The position numbers and the translations under genes were made by a program. A stretch of DNA of 64,000 nt. Origin: Hyposmocoma kahamanoa. Its lineage: Eukaryota; Arthropoda; Insecta; Lepidoptera; Cosmopterigidae. This document shows, piece after piece, positions 12,901 to 21,582 of the stretch. Within the stretch, counting starts at the first letter, position 1. Each line of letters starts with the position of its first letter. The stretch is taken from positions 7,788,631 through 7,852,630 of the forward strand of contig NW_020653200.1 in assembly GCF_003589595.1 (NCBI RefSeq). The letters are read 5' to 3'. The notes beneath the pieces were generated by a model. It made no database searches. It saw nothing but the letters and a program-made list of their open reading frames with translations, and was not told the DNA's origin.

Positions 12901-15900
12901 ATACCATAGCTACAAATGTTTTTCCATTGACACACTGTCAATACACAAATGCGATGATTTAAAATTAGCAGACTGGATCCCTGGTAGCTGTAAAGGTATA
13001 AAGATCGAAGGAGTTTTTCTTTGTGTTCGATGTTTGTATTAATAATTATGACAAACTAGTGGGGTAATTTCACATAAAAGTAGCGAATATCATCATAATG
13101 TTCTTTACAGTCAATATTACTCACTTACTCCGCTAGCTCAGCGATCCGAAATGTGTCCCGACCTCCTAAACGAGGTGATGCCACTTTCTTCGGTCCTTTG
13201 CAATTTCTCGTCAATTGATGGCTTGTAATTCGCGCAGGTACGCCTCCACGGCGTCGCCTCACGGCGATACCTGTGATTACTAGCCGATCTTCATCCAGTA
13301 GGTCGACCCAGATAGGCACTCATCATGGTCCGATCCTCTCCCATCCTTTCTAAATGGCCGAGTCAGCGAAATTATAAGGCCCATTCTTACATACGGTTGT
13401 GAGGCTTGGACACTCACACTTAAAAGAGAACAAGCTCCTGGTGGCTGAGAGAAAGGTTCTCAGGAAATATTAGGGCAAGTCCAACGGGAGAACGGTAGCT
13501 GGAGAGTCCGCACTAACGCTGAAATAGAAGAGCTGGTCGGGTGACAAGACGTCATCGGCGAAACCAAAGCGCACAATCAATATTACTCATTTATTCTTTT
13601 CAGTATGTATTGGCCCTAAAATTAGCCGAGTTATTCCAAGAGGCATTTAATATAAGAACTATTCCAGCTTACGCATGGTTTTGTTTAACATTACTCGTCA
13701 TAACGATAATACAAATAAAAACAATAGTCCAGTTTATTATAGACAACGTAAGTGTGTGTAGTTATTTACTCTGTATTGATTGGTTCCGTTAGTTATGCTC
13801 TCGGTTTCTCATTCCCTTGTTTTGTATACATCGGATTGTGGTTAGTTAGGATAAATGTAATTTTATCCGAACTTACCAGGTTTTAATTACATGTACTGGC
13901 AGACAAGAAAGTGCTTTTATTAAAAGAATGAAATAAGGAGTAGTTTTGTAATATTCGCTGCTATGAAAAAAAAAATTAAATAACATTTAAGAATTTATTT
14001 TGGTCATATATTTATTATTTGTTGCACTAATTACTTTAAAAAGCTGTTTTAAAAAAGAAATAATTATCTAATGGAAAAAATAATCAAGACCATATCGTTT
14101 AGGCATACGTATAAATGCATTGTTGAATAAAAAAAAGCATTTTAGTTTTCAACTATACTATACTATATTATATATGACAAAAATAGAATAAAATATGTTT
14201 AAATCGGATACATACAAAACAGGAGCATAACAAACAGACCCTATTCATTGGTTCTAAACGCTTCCTGTCACAGCGTGGACCACGCCGTAATACTAAAATT
14301 CCTCTGAGCTAGCTACAAACTAGTGTATAGAAGAATATACCAACTAAATCTGATTTTTACTTATTGGTACATATATGCGCCAGCCCTCTCTAAGGGTACC
14401 TACAGATCAGGCGAATGCTGCGCGCGCGCTGCACTGCACTGCACTCGCGGTGCACGCGTGTAGTTAAATACAAGTTAATATAATGTGGCGAACGAGCGGC
14501 GCACGACCAACACGGGAACGGCACGCGAACAGATCGCACAACGTAATGCACGTGTGCAGCTTGCAAGTCCTTCCCAAACAAGTACATTTGCGATGCATTC
14601 ACCAGATCTATACGCACCCTAAAGTAGCAATACTTTACTCTTTTGCGTTATGTATTTAATGCACTTTCATTTGTTGCAATAATAAACCCTCTACAAAATT
14701 CGGTCATATTGTCATATAGCTAGTCACTCACTATAGTACTTTTTACAGAATTTATCTGCTGCATTTAGAAGTAGTCCTAAATATGGGCCACCCGACGCAG
14801 ATGAGAGGAAAAAAAGAAAAAAATACGAAGAAACTGTAAACCTTAGGATATGTAGACATGCATGCATACTGTTAGATGTAGGTATAAAAACAACTTTACG
14901 ACTACCAGATTTTATCAAAATGTCTTAATAACCCACGATTCAAAAAGAGGGGAGTTAAATTTGGAGCGTTTGTCTCAGTGTTGGTAAGCAACATGCTGTC
15001 CATAAAAGTTTCAGTGCCACTCAGAGTTTTAAATCGCAAACTGAGAGGCACTGACACTGCGCCTGCCTTCCTGAGACATAAGTTCACACATGTCATGGGA
15101 CATCCCATGTGCCTGTAAGTTCACCAGTACCGTAAACCTTCAAAACCGGAACGCAGTAATGCTGACACTACTGCTTGGCGGCAGAAATAGTTAATATAAT
15201 AATAATAACAATAAAGGTGACAGTTCTTCCCTGGACGCACTCTTTCACGAGGAGCTCTATTGCTACTATGTATGTGGCATCATAGCTGCCAAAGAGATCG
15301 ACTCATCTGGGGCGTATTTTAAATTTGGAATAAAAAAAATAACCATTTTTGCTATATTTGATATTTGAACATCTGGTGTTCAACTTTTGAAAGACCATCA
15401 GCTATTTTCTCAGTTGGTATAGGGATCTCAGTCATTAACTGAATATTTATTTTATTTTCGCTTGTCCGATCAGCATATAATATAAATAAATAAATATGGA
15501 CAACATCACAAACGTTGCTCTGATCCCAAAGAAAGTAACTAATGCACTTGTGTTACGGTAATCGGAAACAACGACGGTACCACGAACATCCAGACCCGAG
15601 AATATATAGAAAAGTTAATGTTCTACATTGACCCGGTCATCAAACCCGGGAATCAAACTCGGGACCTCAGAGACGACGACACCATGAAAACTGGTGTGCT
15701 AGCCAATCGACCATGGAGGCCATCAATATGGAAACCCGATGGCACAACAATTAAATAATATACCTTGATGTGATGCTGCAACCAGAATGAGATTTAAAAT
15801 TTTAATGTAATATTTTAGGATAAGTTTGACTGCAATCATATGCCACTTATGCGAAAAGATGTAGCCGAGGCAGATGCAGAAGACTTGTCAATTACATCCA

Positions 15901-15971
15901 TATTCGAAGCTGGGAGAGCAGGAAAATATAGGACGTCAAGTATAATGCAGTTACCTCAACCATACAACTGA
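3810..15971 (+). CDS. Divergent SLC6-type (sodium/neurotransmitter symporter fold) membrane protein, ten exons, 5' end missing
   Basis: The exons are 3810-3982, 5265-5464, 6721-6835, 7103-7234, 7634-7975, 10467-10586, 11147-11338, 13604-13747, 14749-14877 and 15819-15971. Each is bounded by AG and GT, and the phases join into 1,698 in-frame bases (565 residues and TGA). The order matches SLC6 proteins from TM2 to the C-terminus: TM2/TM3, an extracellular loop with the conserved Cys pair (SICDPKMKKC), TM4, TM5, TM6-TM8, TM9, TM10 followed by FKPTKYWRACW, TM11-12, then a tail with SSPKYGPPDADERKK. SLC6 members usually have 600 or more residues; TM1 and the N-terminus are not seen in 1-3809. The family moves amino acids or amines with Na+ and Cl- across the plasma membrane. 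Here the TM6 SYN motif and the TM8 G-x-D-S motif are altered, so substrate and even transport activity are uncertain. Fold assignment is strong; function is not known. An insect orphan SLC6 lineage is the likeliest home. Confidence 0.88.
4485..4885. repeat. GC-rich non-coding insertion in SLC6 intron
   Basis: An island of high G+C with CpGs begins at CTAATGGACCGGCTACACGG and ends near 4885. Its composition differs sharply from the flanking intron. It is probably a MITE-like element; open frames in it lack any family match I can see. Confidence 0.4.
5265..5464 (+). CDS. SLC6-like exon: end of TM3 and large extracellular loop
   Basis: The acceptor is TTTACAG and the donor is GTAAGT. The sequence PPWSICDPKMKKC matches the family pattern PW..C....C, where the two cysteines form a disulfide in the second extracellular loop. 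The loop carries one N-glycosylation sequon (NLTS) and ends with an aromatic YYE, as in the usual EYF/EYY before TM4. The exon ends with two bases of a codon. Confidence 0.86.
5896..6050. repeat. Foldback made of two facing family E ends
   Basis: It begins AAGTGACGGGACGACCAAGTC and ends with the inverse (GACTTGTTCGTCCCGTCACTT without the first bases), so the 5' end of the family E repeat is present in both directions around about 100 bp of its interior. Confidence 0.6.
6185..6345 (+). repeat. SINE-like fragment with shared AT-rich tail
   Basis: GTCCCTGGTTCGAGTCTAG is a box-B-like stretch. The tail (TATTAATAATTATAAC, GGAGTAATTTCACA, ATTATGGT) is shared with 40-125 and 13035-13100, which marks a third dispersed family. 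Confidence 0.4.
6721..6835 (+). CDS. SLC6-like exon: TM4
   Basis: The acceptor is TTTTCAG and the donor is GTGAGT. One base completes the Glu codon from the previous exon, then 38 codons follow. A 20-residue hydrophobic run (KFFLIAMVWIINFFF) fits TM4, in the place where the family has LAWIIVYF. Confidence 0.82.
7103..7234 (+). CDS. SLC6-like exon: TM5
   Basis: The acceptor is TTTTTCAG and the donor is GTAAGT; it is 44 codons, phase 0. It holds TM5 (YILRTLTTIFSTIFILFALPEF). The loop that follows is short compared with typical SLC6 proteins, which have a longer third extracellular loop before TM6. Confidence 0.8.
7634..7975 (+). CDS. SLC6-like exon: TM6, TM7, EL4 and TM8
   Basis: The acceptor is TTTCAG and the donor is GTGAGT; it is 114 codons, phase 0, the longest exon. 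VSYAYGIGVVG followed by CVDNAILIF fits TM6 and the start of TM7 (family pattern SLGxGxG...SYNKF..N...DA). The Asn of SYN is not conserved (DFGT here). The exon ends in MMLTLCGHIV, in the place of LLTLGLDSQF, so the sodium-site Asp-Ser pair of TM8 reads His-Ile. The EL4 region has one NNT sequon. Confidence 0.87.
9195..9415 (-). repeat. tRNA-derived SINE (family A)
   Basis: Read on the minus strand it starts with a tRNA-like head: a box-A-like segment, then GGTTCGATTCCCGC as box B. It continues GAGAAATATTT, TTTATTTCTCTCGTGAGTTT, GTGTCCATGGCACCC and ends near ATGTTGAGTATGTGCG. Sister copies are at 11640-11860 and 19530-19735, with a tail fragment at about 17985-18020. Confidence 0.75.
10467..10586 (+). 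CDS. SLC6-like exon: TM8 end and TM9
   Basis: The acceptor TTACAG was chosen over an AG four bases further on because only 10467 keeps the frame (40 codons). It is followed by the donor GTAAGT. LHSEF matches the V..EFP element between TM8 and TM9, then a hydrophobic TM9 (LYIVGIISFIGCGLSIPVAL). Confidence 0.82.
10650..10985 (+). pseudogene. LINE reverse transcriptase C-terminal relic (RTE-like)
   Basis: Broken frames read KTKVFEQCVLSVMTYD-ETWSLT and later DIARRTDG, a pattern typical of the C-terminal end of lepidopteran endonuclease-reverse transcriptase LINEs. Stops and frameshifts are present. It lies inside the SLC6 intron after exon 10467-10586. Confidence 0.7.
11147..11338 (+). CDS. SLC6-like exon: TM10 and TM11 start
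   Basis: The acceptor is TTTGCAG and the donor is GTAAGT; it is 64 codons. This is the most family-like exon: GVSYWGGFINGLNIT (GGxYxxxLxDxY), then YMYGMKKFCTDI (W.YG..rf..di) and FKPTKYWRACW (GxxPxxYWxxCW). Confidence 0.9.
11640..11860 (-). repeat. tRNA-derived SINE (family A), best copy
   Basis: On the minus strand the head reads GCCTCCGTGGCCGAAAGG (box A) and GGTTCAATTCCCGG (box B). The body matches 9195-9415, and the 3' end is an (ATT)n run at 11638-11652. These are the internal promoter elements of RNA polymerase III SINEs. Confidence 0.82.
11930..12670. repeat. ATTCGAATGAT-rich repeat block with nested GC-rich element
   Basis: The palindrome ATTCGAATGA and variants recur near 11940, 11976, 12435-12445 and 12490. 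Within it, 12095-12300 is a GC-rich segment (GCGCGGCCGCCGCG at both ends around CAGTTACCACGCCTTCATG). That segment is related to 19905-20190, so it is a dispersed element nested in this block. Confidence 0.45.
13125..13580. pseudogene. LINE-derived debris
   Basis: The + strand of 13371-13575 reads, with frameshifts, PILTYGCEAWTLT, ER-KVL, ENGSWRVRTNAEIEELVG and IGETKA, which fits the end of a LINE reverse transcriptase. 13125-13330 looks like the associated 3' region in the opposite reading. It ends about 25 bp before an SLC6 exon. Confidence 0.6.
13604..13747 (+). CDS. SLC6-like exon: TM11-TM12
   Basis: The acceptor is TTTTCAG and the donor is GTAAGT; it is 48 codons, phase 0. It contains a hydrophobic run (AYAWFCLTLLVITIIQIK) that fits TM12, with IPAYAW in the place of the family's loop-to-TM12 aromatic segment. 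LINE debris lies directly upstream, up to about 13580. Confidence 0.78.
14391..14622. mobile_element. MITE with ~30-bp terminal inverted repeats
   Basis: It starts TAAGGGTACCTACAGATCAG and its end, inverted, reads TTAGGGTGCGTATAGATCTG, followed on both sides by GCGAATGC / GTGAATGC. The interior is GC-rich with a repeated TGCACTGCAC. No coding capacity. The superfamily is undecided because the target duplication is unclear. Confidence 0.65.
14749..14877 (+). CDS. SLC6-like exon: cytoplasmic tail, part 1
   Basis: The acceptor is TTTACAG and the donor is GTAGGT; it is 43 codons, phase 0. AFRSSPKYGPPDADERKK resembles the conserved post-TM12 segment of SLC6 proteins (xxP...WGP.....R). A Lys/Arg-rich stretch and RICRHACILLD follow. 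Confidence 0.84.
14965..15265 (+). repeat. Dispersed ~300-bp repeat (family E)
   Basis: It carries the family markers TTTAAATCGCAAA, CTGAGACATAAGTT, TTCAAAACCGGAACGCAGTA and GGCGGCAGAAATAG, plus an inserted (AAT)n run near 15200. It lies in the SLC6 intron before the last exon. Confidence 0.75.
15460..15728 (-). repeat. tRNA-derived SINE (family B)
   Basis: On the minus strand: GCCTCCATGGTCGATTGGC (box A), GAGTTTGATTCCCGGG (box B), then TCTCGGGTCTGGATGTTCG and a tail TTTGGGATCAGAGCAACG ending in TTTATTTATTTA. The + strand sister copy is at 54568-54775. Confidence 0.78.
15819..15971 (+). CDS. SLC6-like terminal exon
   Basis: The acceptor is TATTTTAG; it is 50 codons then TGA. The tail is hydrophilic and acidic (RKDVAEADAEDLS) and ends in QLPQPYN. 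It joins in frame to the previous exon. No canonical AATAAA was seen close downstream. Confidence 0.82.
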   Translation, partial: DKFDCNHMPLMRKDVAEADAEDLSITSIFEAGRAGKYRTSSIMQLPQPYN

Positions 15972-16203
15972 CACATTATGTTCTCTGTTTTATGGTAAAA
16001 TGTACTGGCGTTTGCGGAATGCAAACATATTATCTTTGTAATACCTTCTATAAAAAATATAATGATATCAGCATACCTTTTAATGCTTCTATAATTGATT
16101 GTATTAGGTGAAGAAAGATTTATGCTTTAACCCGCAAAGCTATATTTTTATAATTATATTTTAATAATTATAAGCTAAGTATTTAATTAAATATTAGGCC
16201 ACT

Positions 16204-16890
16204 CCCTCACCGCGAATATTCACCAGTAACGTACCAGTGAAGATCCGTTTTAGAGCATTACATTACAAATACCTCCCTCACCGGCGGGCATTCGCCTGTA
16301 ATGTAAAATTCAAGATTCGTTTTTGAGCATTACATTACAAATACCTCCTTCACCGGCGAGCATTCGCCTGTAATGTAAAATTCAAGATTCGTTTTTGAGC
16401 ATTACATTACAAATACCTCCCTCACCGGCGAGCATTCGCCTGTATTGAAAAAAAATAAGATTCGATTTTGAGCATTACATTACAGACACCTCCCTCACCG
16501 GCGAGCATTCGCCTGTAATGTAAAATTCAAGATTCGTTTTTGAGCATTACATTACAAATACCTCCCTCACCGGCGAGCATTTGCCTGTAATGGAAAATTT
16601 AAGATTCAATTTTGAGCATTACATTACAGATACCTCTCTCACCGGGGAGCATTCGCCTGTAATGTATAATTTAAGATTCGTCTTTGAGCATTACATTACA
16701 AATACCTCCCTCACCGGCGAACATTCCCTTGTAATGCAACATTCAAGATTCGTTTTCGAGCATTACATTACAAATACCTCCCTCACCGGCGAGCATTCGC
16801 CTGTAATGTATAATTTAAGATTTGTTTTTGAGCGTTACATTACAAATACCTCCTTCACCGGCGAGCATTCGCCTGTAATGTAACATTCAA
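16204..16890. repeat. 72-bp tandem satellite, about 9.5 units
   Basis: CTCCCTCACCGGCGAGCATT starts successive units at a 72-bp spacing (for example 16272, 16344, 16416). Each unit contains TGTAATGTAA and, later, TTACATTACA, which are exact inverse copies, so each monomer can fold. Because 72 is divisible by three, one frame stays open for 100 codons with a 24-residue repeat (EHYITNTSLTGEHSPV). That is a property of the period, not evidence for a gene. The array begins about 230 bp after the SLC6 stop. Confidence 0.9.
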
Positions 16891-16904
16891 GATTCGATTT
16901 GGCT

Positions 16905-17045
16905 GCAATTTCAGGCACTCAAAGGCACTCGCTGACACTCGCTATCACTCGCTGGCACTCAAAGGCAATCAAACACATTCAAAGGCACTCGCGGGCTCTC
17001 GCGGGAACTCAAAGGCACTCGCGGGCACTTGCAGGCACCTAAGTA
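16905..17045 (+). repeat. Short degenerate array of GGCACTCGC/GGCACTCAAA units
   Basis: Units of about 10-11 bp (GGCACTCGCT, GGCACTCAAA, GGCACTCGCG) repeat about twelve times immediately after the 72-bp satellite. Confidence 0.75.
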
Positions 17046-17094
17046 AAGACTTAAAAACATTTTCACTATGTCTTGTGGAGACGCAGCCTTACAG

Positions 17095-17250
17095 TCTGAA
17101 CAAATTGTTACATTACAGGCCTCACCGGTGAAGGAGGCTACCGAATGTCACAAGTGTTGCGCAATTAATGCTCGGTTCTCCTCTCTTACTGCAGTAATGC
17201 TCGCTTTTGAACTGTTACATTACAAGCGAATGCAACGGTGAAGTAACGCC
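17095..17250 (-). repeat. Inverted partial copies of the 72-bp satellite motif
   Basis: GTTACATTACAGGCCTCACCGGTGA and later GTTACATTACAAGCGAATGC carry the satellite's half-sites and the reverse of CATTCGCCTGTAATG, so satellite-like sequence recurs here in mixed orientation. Confidence 0.55.
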
Positions 17251-17625
17251 TTTAGATTTTTATTTTCTTTTGCGCAATTAAAGTATTCATTATTTCCTGA
17301 CGCATGTGCAGAGCTTATAAGTTTATATTCATTATAAGTTCATGTCTTTAATAAAGTTTTATTAAAAGGGTATGTTATTAATATTAGGGGACTCCCGGGC
17401 ATGCCCTTTAAATCACAATGGAGCCCGCATCCTAGCACAAGGAGTACTAATTGGATGAACAAAAGTAATTACGAGTGGTATGGGTAAACCTGGTACGGTC
17501 AAGCTGAAGAGCGAAATATCCATCGTTTAAAGTTTTCATAACCTAAAAATCTCTAACTGTTACGTATCGGCGATGTTTTGAAGTATTTAAAGAAATTTAG
17601 TTTAGTGTAATTAAAATTAAGTCTT

Positions 17626-17911
17626 CATTGACTTACAATTATACGGACGTCGGGTCCGCGCTAAAAAGTGTTCGAACTTATAGGGCGTTAAAATCGTATA
17701 CAGAGCGTCATGCACGCTTTAGTCTTCATTTGTTCGACTGACAGCGAAGCAAGCAAAATTAGACAGTACTGCGATGACATTACAATTTAAATTTAACGTT
17801 TTAGCTTTTTCATATTCCTTTACATGTCACTACGTTTAAATAGGTTGACTTGGGACATTTTTTTCGTGGTTTTTGTATTAGAACCATCGTCCATTTATTT
17901 GTAAGTCAATG
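17626..17911. mobile_element. hAT-type MITE, copy 1
   Basis: The terminal inverted repeat is about 24 bp: CATTGACTTACAA... at the left, ...TTGTAAGTCAATG at the right. It is 286 bp and about 90% like the copy at 29669-29956. The flanking 8-mers TAAGTCTT and TAAATTTT match at 6 of 8 positions, consistent with a decayed 8-bp target duplication. Confidence 0.82.
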
Positions 17912-18019
17912 TAAATTTTAATAGATTTCTGACAAGTTTGTATAGATAATCTTTATCGCAACAATATCACAAATAACAATAATAATAATAACAACGTACA
18001 CACTCAACATACCCCATAA

Positions 18020-19190
18020 ATGAGGAAGTTTTAATGGTTTTAAATAGATTTAGGTAAGTGAGCTTAGGCAGTAGCACATTATTATTATAGTCTGTCCTTT
18101 TTTTTGAAGATGGAGTAAAATAACAGTTAATTGTGCAAAAGTGTAGCTCGCTTGCAAACAGCTAGTGATTGCTGTCGATTAATATTACATCGACTATCGA
18201 CTGAATGTTGATTACGCTTATGCAATAAATAGTCGAACTTGTTTCATTTGATTCATCATCGGTTCGTTATGCTGGGCACAGGTTCAATTGAATTGTCAAT
18301 TTTTGAAAATTCATACATTCACTACACTTAGAACTACGTGGATTATTAATAGAAATAGGAGACATATTTCAATGTTCTTAATTTTAATTTAAAATACATA
18401 ATCACTTCCGCCTGTCGTTATTAAAATGTATATGAATAAAAATTAATTTCGATACTAATAGGCCAACTGCCAAAATAAGTATAATGAGTACAACATTTCA
18501 CAATTCAGACATTTTTGGCAAAATTTTACCTACTTTCATATTCAATCGATAAAACTGTCGACAACAACTAGGTACATGACTATTTAAAATTGTATGGAAA
18601 CTGGAAACCTAGCAAATGTCATTTTATTCCGTCTTAAATATATACAGGACGCAAGCGGAACACGACAAATTAGTCACCCTCGTAGTATAATATCATTGCC
18701 CTCGTGGTTCTACTAATAGGGCAAACCACATATTATTTGTTGTTTATTCTATAAATTCACTCCATTCCAATTTTTTGTCAAGTGATATAAGGGCACCGGA
18801 TAAAAAAAAATATTATACCTATATGATAATAGCTTCGGGCATTGTACGAAATGTTGAATTTTTTTATTTGTTTTATACTTTACCTAAGAATTTTATAGGA
18901 TATCTAACGATTGATTAATAATATCTGTAAATAAAATAAATGTCCCTTGATATTATGTGGTTTATGACTGTTATTCCATACTTTATTCTAGTTACGCTTG
19001 TTTATAGTTTTTGTCAGTTTTAAATCCAGGGATATTTTAATTTTAAAACCAGTGAGAAATATATTATGATAAATGTGCAGATAACATAAAATTATAGTAA
19101 TTTTTAATACCTACAACCAATAAAGTTACAAATATCAGTCATAAGTGAAGAATATTACGTAAATTAGATACAAAATTAGTAAGTATAAAT
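18020..19190. other. AT-rich intergenic stretch
   Basis: No coding exon, tRNA or clear repeat structure was recognised here, apart from a family A SINE tail fragment just before it (17985-18020). Confidence 0.5.
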
Positions 19191-19525
19191 ACATACACAC
19201 CCTGTTCCCACTGGGGTAGGAAGAGACGACAGCCTTTCACTTGCTACGATCCAGACATACATCTCTCGCCTAAACAACACTCATCACGTATGAAAGCATC
19301 ATATATGCTCGTCGATTAAGCGTACTCTGGATTTGGACTTCCTCAATTTAAGTTCGATCGTTACCAACTTGCCCGCTCACAATCGCCTTGATTTCGTCAA
19401 TCTTCTTTCAGTCATTCTTTCTATACGTCCAAACCATCTTAATCCTTTCTCTATCTTTGTCACTACATCTTCTTGCACGCCGCAACGCTCTCGTATCACA
19501 CGAGTAAGTAATTTGTCCATGACTG
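19190..19525 (-). pseudogene. LINE reverse transcriptase C-terminal relic
   Basis: The minus strand reads VTKIEKGLRWFGRIERMTERRLTK in pieces, the RWFGHVERM..RLTK motif of lepidopteran LINE ORF ends. It continues on to the 3' tail CCCACTGGGGTAGG (read on the + strand). It is truncated and abuts the SINE at 19530. Confidence 0.7.
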
Positions 19526-19529
19526 CCAC

Positions 19530-19735
19530 AGTGGCCGAACGTTCACCATGCTGGACTGCCACGTAGAGGTCCCAGAATCGATTCGCGGGTCGGGAGAAAT
19601 ATTTGTATGGCTTACATTTATTTCTCTCTCGTGAGTTACACTCAATTTGTGGTTGCCTCTGTGTGTGTCCATGGCACCCGCGATACAGGGTTTCCCTAGT
19701 GCGGGGCTATGGGTGTGTATGCCTTATTATATATT
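19530..19735 (+). repeat. tRNA-derived SINE (family A)
   Basis: AGTGGCCGAACG (box A) and GAATCGATTCGCGGG (decayed box B), followed by the family A body (GAGAAATATTTGTATGG, TTTATTTCTCTC, GTGTCCATGGCACCCGCG). The 3' end is TTATTATATATTG. Confidence 0.78.
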
Positions 19736-19904
19736 GTTATTATCCATTAGTGTCACTCCAGCTATATTTTCCAAAACTCTCATTTTTACTGAATTAATTC
19801 TACTTTTGTGCTTCTTCTGCCAAATCCAACATCCACTGCCTTATAAATGTGGGAACCAGCACCCCCCTCTGCACAACCAGTTATGTCTTTTCAGCACCTA
19901 ATTA

Positions 19905-20190
19905 CAGGAGGTAAAAGTTTTCGCGCGGCCGCCACGCGGCGGCTGTCCAGTTACCATGCCTTCATGTACATGATTTCTATTTTCTAGACAACAACATTTA
20001 AATTCCTCTGGATAATATAACCGCGCGGTCGCCACGCGGTCGCCGCCGCGTAGACCAAATTCAAGCCAGACTCGCCAAAACGTAAAAGCTAAATAAATAG
20101 AGCGTATTTCACCACGACAGTTAGACGCACGCGGTCGCCGCGCGGCGGCAACGCGAGTTGAGCGCGACTGGAGAATATACAATAAAATAT
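19905..20190. repeat. GC-rich dispersed element (CGCGCGGCCGCC family)
   Basis: It shares CAGTTACCATGCCTTCATGT and flanking CGCGCGGCCGCC blocks with 12095-12300. The GCGGTCGCCGCGCGGCG-type blocks occur at both ends in opposite senses, so it can fold back. Confidence 0.6.
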
Positions 20191-20724
20191 TTTCTCAGTG
20201 AGGGGATTACATGTACTTCAACATAATTCTGGTGTAATTTCATTGTTTCACTTCTGGATATTTTCTCTTTGAGTTAAATTATAAATAATATAAAATAAAA
20301 TAGTGCACCTAGAAAATATTCTACGTGACTACTAATAATATTTAATACATTGATCTACGTAAGTTTTACAGACAATTTCTGCCCCTTTTGTAATTTGTAC
20401 AGTAACTACACGTGCTATGGATCGGATCGTTAACAAAATTGGGATCGTTGCGAGTAATCCTAGCTTTATTCATTAGTATATAATAGGGGTTTAATTATGA
20501 AATGGCCGTTCTAAAGTTCCGGATATTCTGAAATGAAATAAAGATTTTTTAATGTAACATTCAGATATAAAATTTATTTTACATAAAATGTAAGGCTGCT
20601 AATTTTTAAACTTCGGCGTTATTTTTTTGCATTCTTCTTAGTTCATTTTGAATTTATTTTGAAACGAAACACGGATATTGCTAAAATACTGTAATAACGT
20701 AGCACTGGTGTAGTGCAAATGACT

Positions 20725-20970
20725 CGAAACATTAACGACGTGTATGGAGCAAATACAACTAAAGAACGTACTATGCGTTTTTGGTACCCGATAGCGCGCT
20801 GCAAATTAAACGTGGCATGGCTCCATTCACCTTATAAGCTGTTCTAGAAGACGATCCGTCGCAAACTACGACGGATTTAGCAGCACAGTTTCGATATAAC
20901 TATACCCAGCCAAAATGGGCAAATAAGAAAAAGGAGCATGACACGAACTATCATACCTACAACGGGTAAC
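20725..20970 (+). pseudogene. mariner-family transposase N-terminal relic
   Basis: It reads, with frameshifts, DVYGANTTKERTMRFW and then DDPSQTTTDLAAQF, matching the two helix-turn-helix segments at the N-terminus of mariner-type transposases. Stops interrupt it and the catalytic part is absent. Confidence 0.65.
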
Positions 20971-20986
20971 ACATATCTATAGGTAA

Positions 20987-21190
20987 TACAGAAAGAGTGC
21001 AGAATACGTAGCCATCGAAAGATCGTATAAAATTACTTGTGAAAAATTAAACCAAGCAGGGTTAAATGAAGCAAAAAAAAGAAATTTAGCATCGGGAGTA
21101 ATTCACTATAGCTTCCTTGGATCTGGTACAACCAGTCCAAAATTCCAAGACGTTTTTGACGATATCAAATTACGAGACGAACAAGTCGCG
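20987..21190 (+). other. Unassigned open coding-like segment
   Basis: After a TAA at 20984 a frame stays open for over 120 codons, of which the first ~65 precede a family E repeat. It reads SAEYVAIERSYKITCEKLNQ, AGLNEAKKRNLASG and SPKFQDVFDDIKL, with balanced, hydrophilic composition unlike intron noise. There is no ATG near the start. It could be a remnant of a transposon protein or a host exon; I do not recognise it. Confidence 0.35.
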
Positions 21191-21405
21191 GGCTTGATGA
21201 TAAGCACCATGCCAATCCATAACAGTTACAGTGTCACAAAAAGATTTATATCACATACATTTGAGGGGCACTACTACTGCACCCGTCAGACCCAGAGATA
21301 TGAAGTTGCTTCATCACGTCACACACATCAAGTGGTTTCAACGGCATCCTAACCATTCAAAACCGGAACGCTGTAATGTTCACATTACTGCCTGCTAATA
21401 AAAAC
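21185..21405 (+). repeat. Dispersed ~300-bp repeat (family E), diverged
   Basis: Weak but continuous match: CCATAACAGTTACAGTG, GAGGGGCACTACTACTGC, CAAAACCGGAACGC and TGTTCACATTACTGC. It extends the reading frame of the segment before it. Confidence 0.6.
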
Positions 21406-21486
21406 TTTGAGAATTCCCTTTGCCGATGTTTTACCGCAATGAACTGGGTATTACAAACTAAGACACCAATTAACCGCTAACCACTA

Positions 21487-21582
21487 TGAATGTAAAACTC
21501 CAAATAAAACTCAAAAGTATTTTTTTTAAGGAATGAATGTAAAACTCCAAATAAAACTCAAAAGTATTTTTTTTAAGGAATC
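21487..21582. repeat. 48-bp perfect tandem duplication
   Basis: GAATGTAAAACTCCAAATAA begins at 21488 and again 48 bp later, with the following AAACTCAAAAGTATTTTT also duplicated. It is recent, or an assembly artefact. Confidence 0.8.

Noticed and set aside
12794..13042. 82-codon plus-strand frame
   Set aside because: It runs into a dispersed repeat tail (13035-13100), has no family match, and its position between two SLC6 exons breaks phase if inserted.
16581..16883. 100-codon frame with a 24-residue repeat
   Set aside because: The satellite period (72 bp) is a multiple of three, so an open frame repeats automatically; no signal peptide, splice sites or outside similarity.
16204..16890. Regularly spaced repeats resembling a CRISPR array
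   Set aside because: Units are contiguous 72-bp monomers with no unique spacers, in an intron-bearing animal genome.
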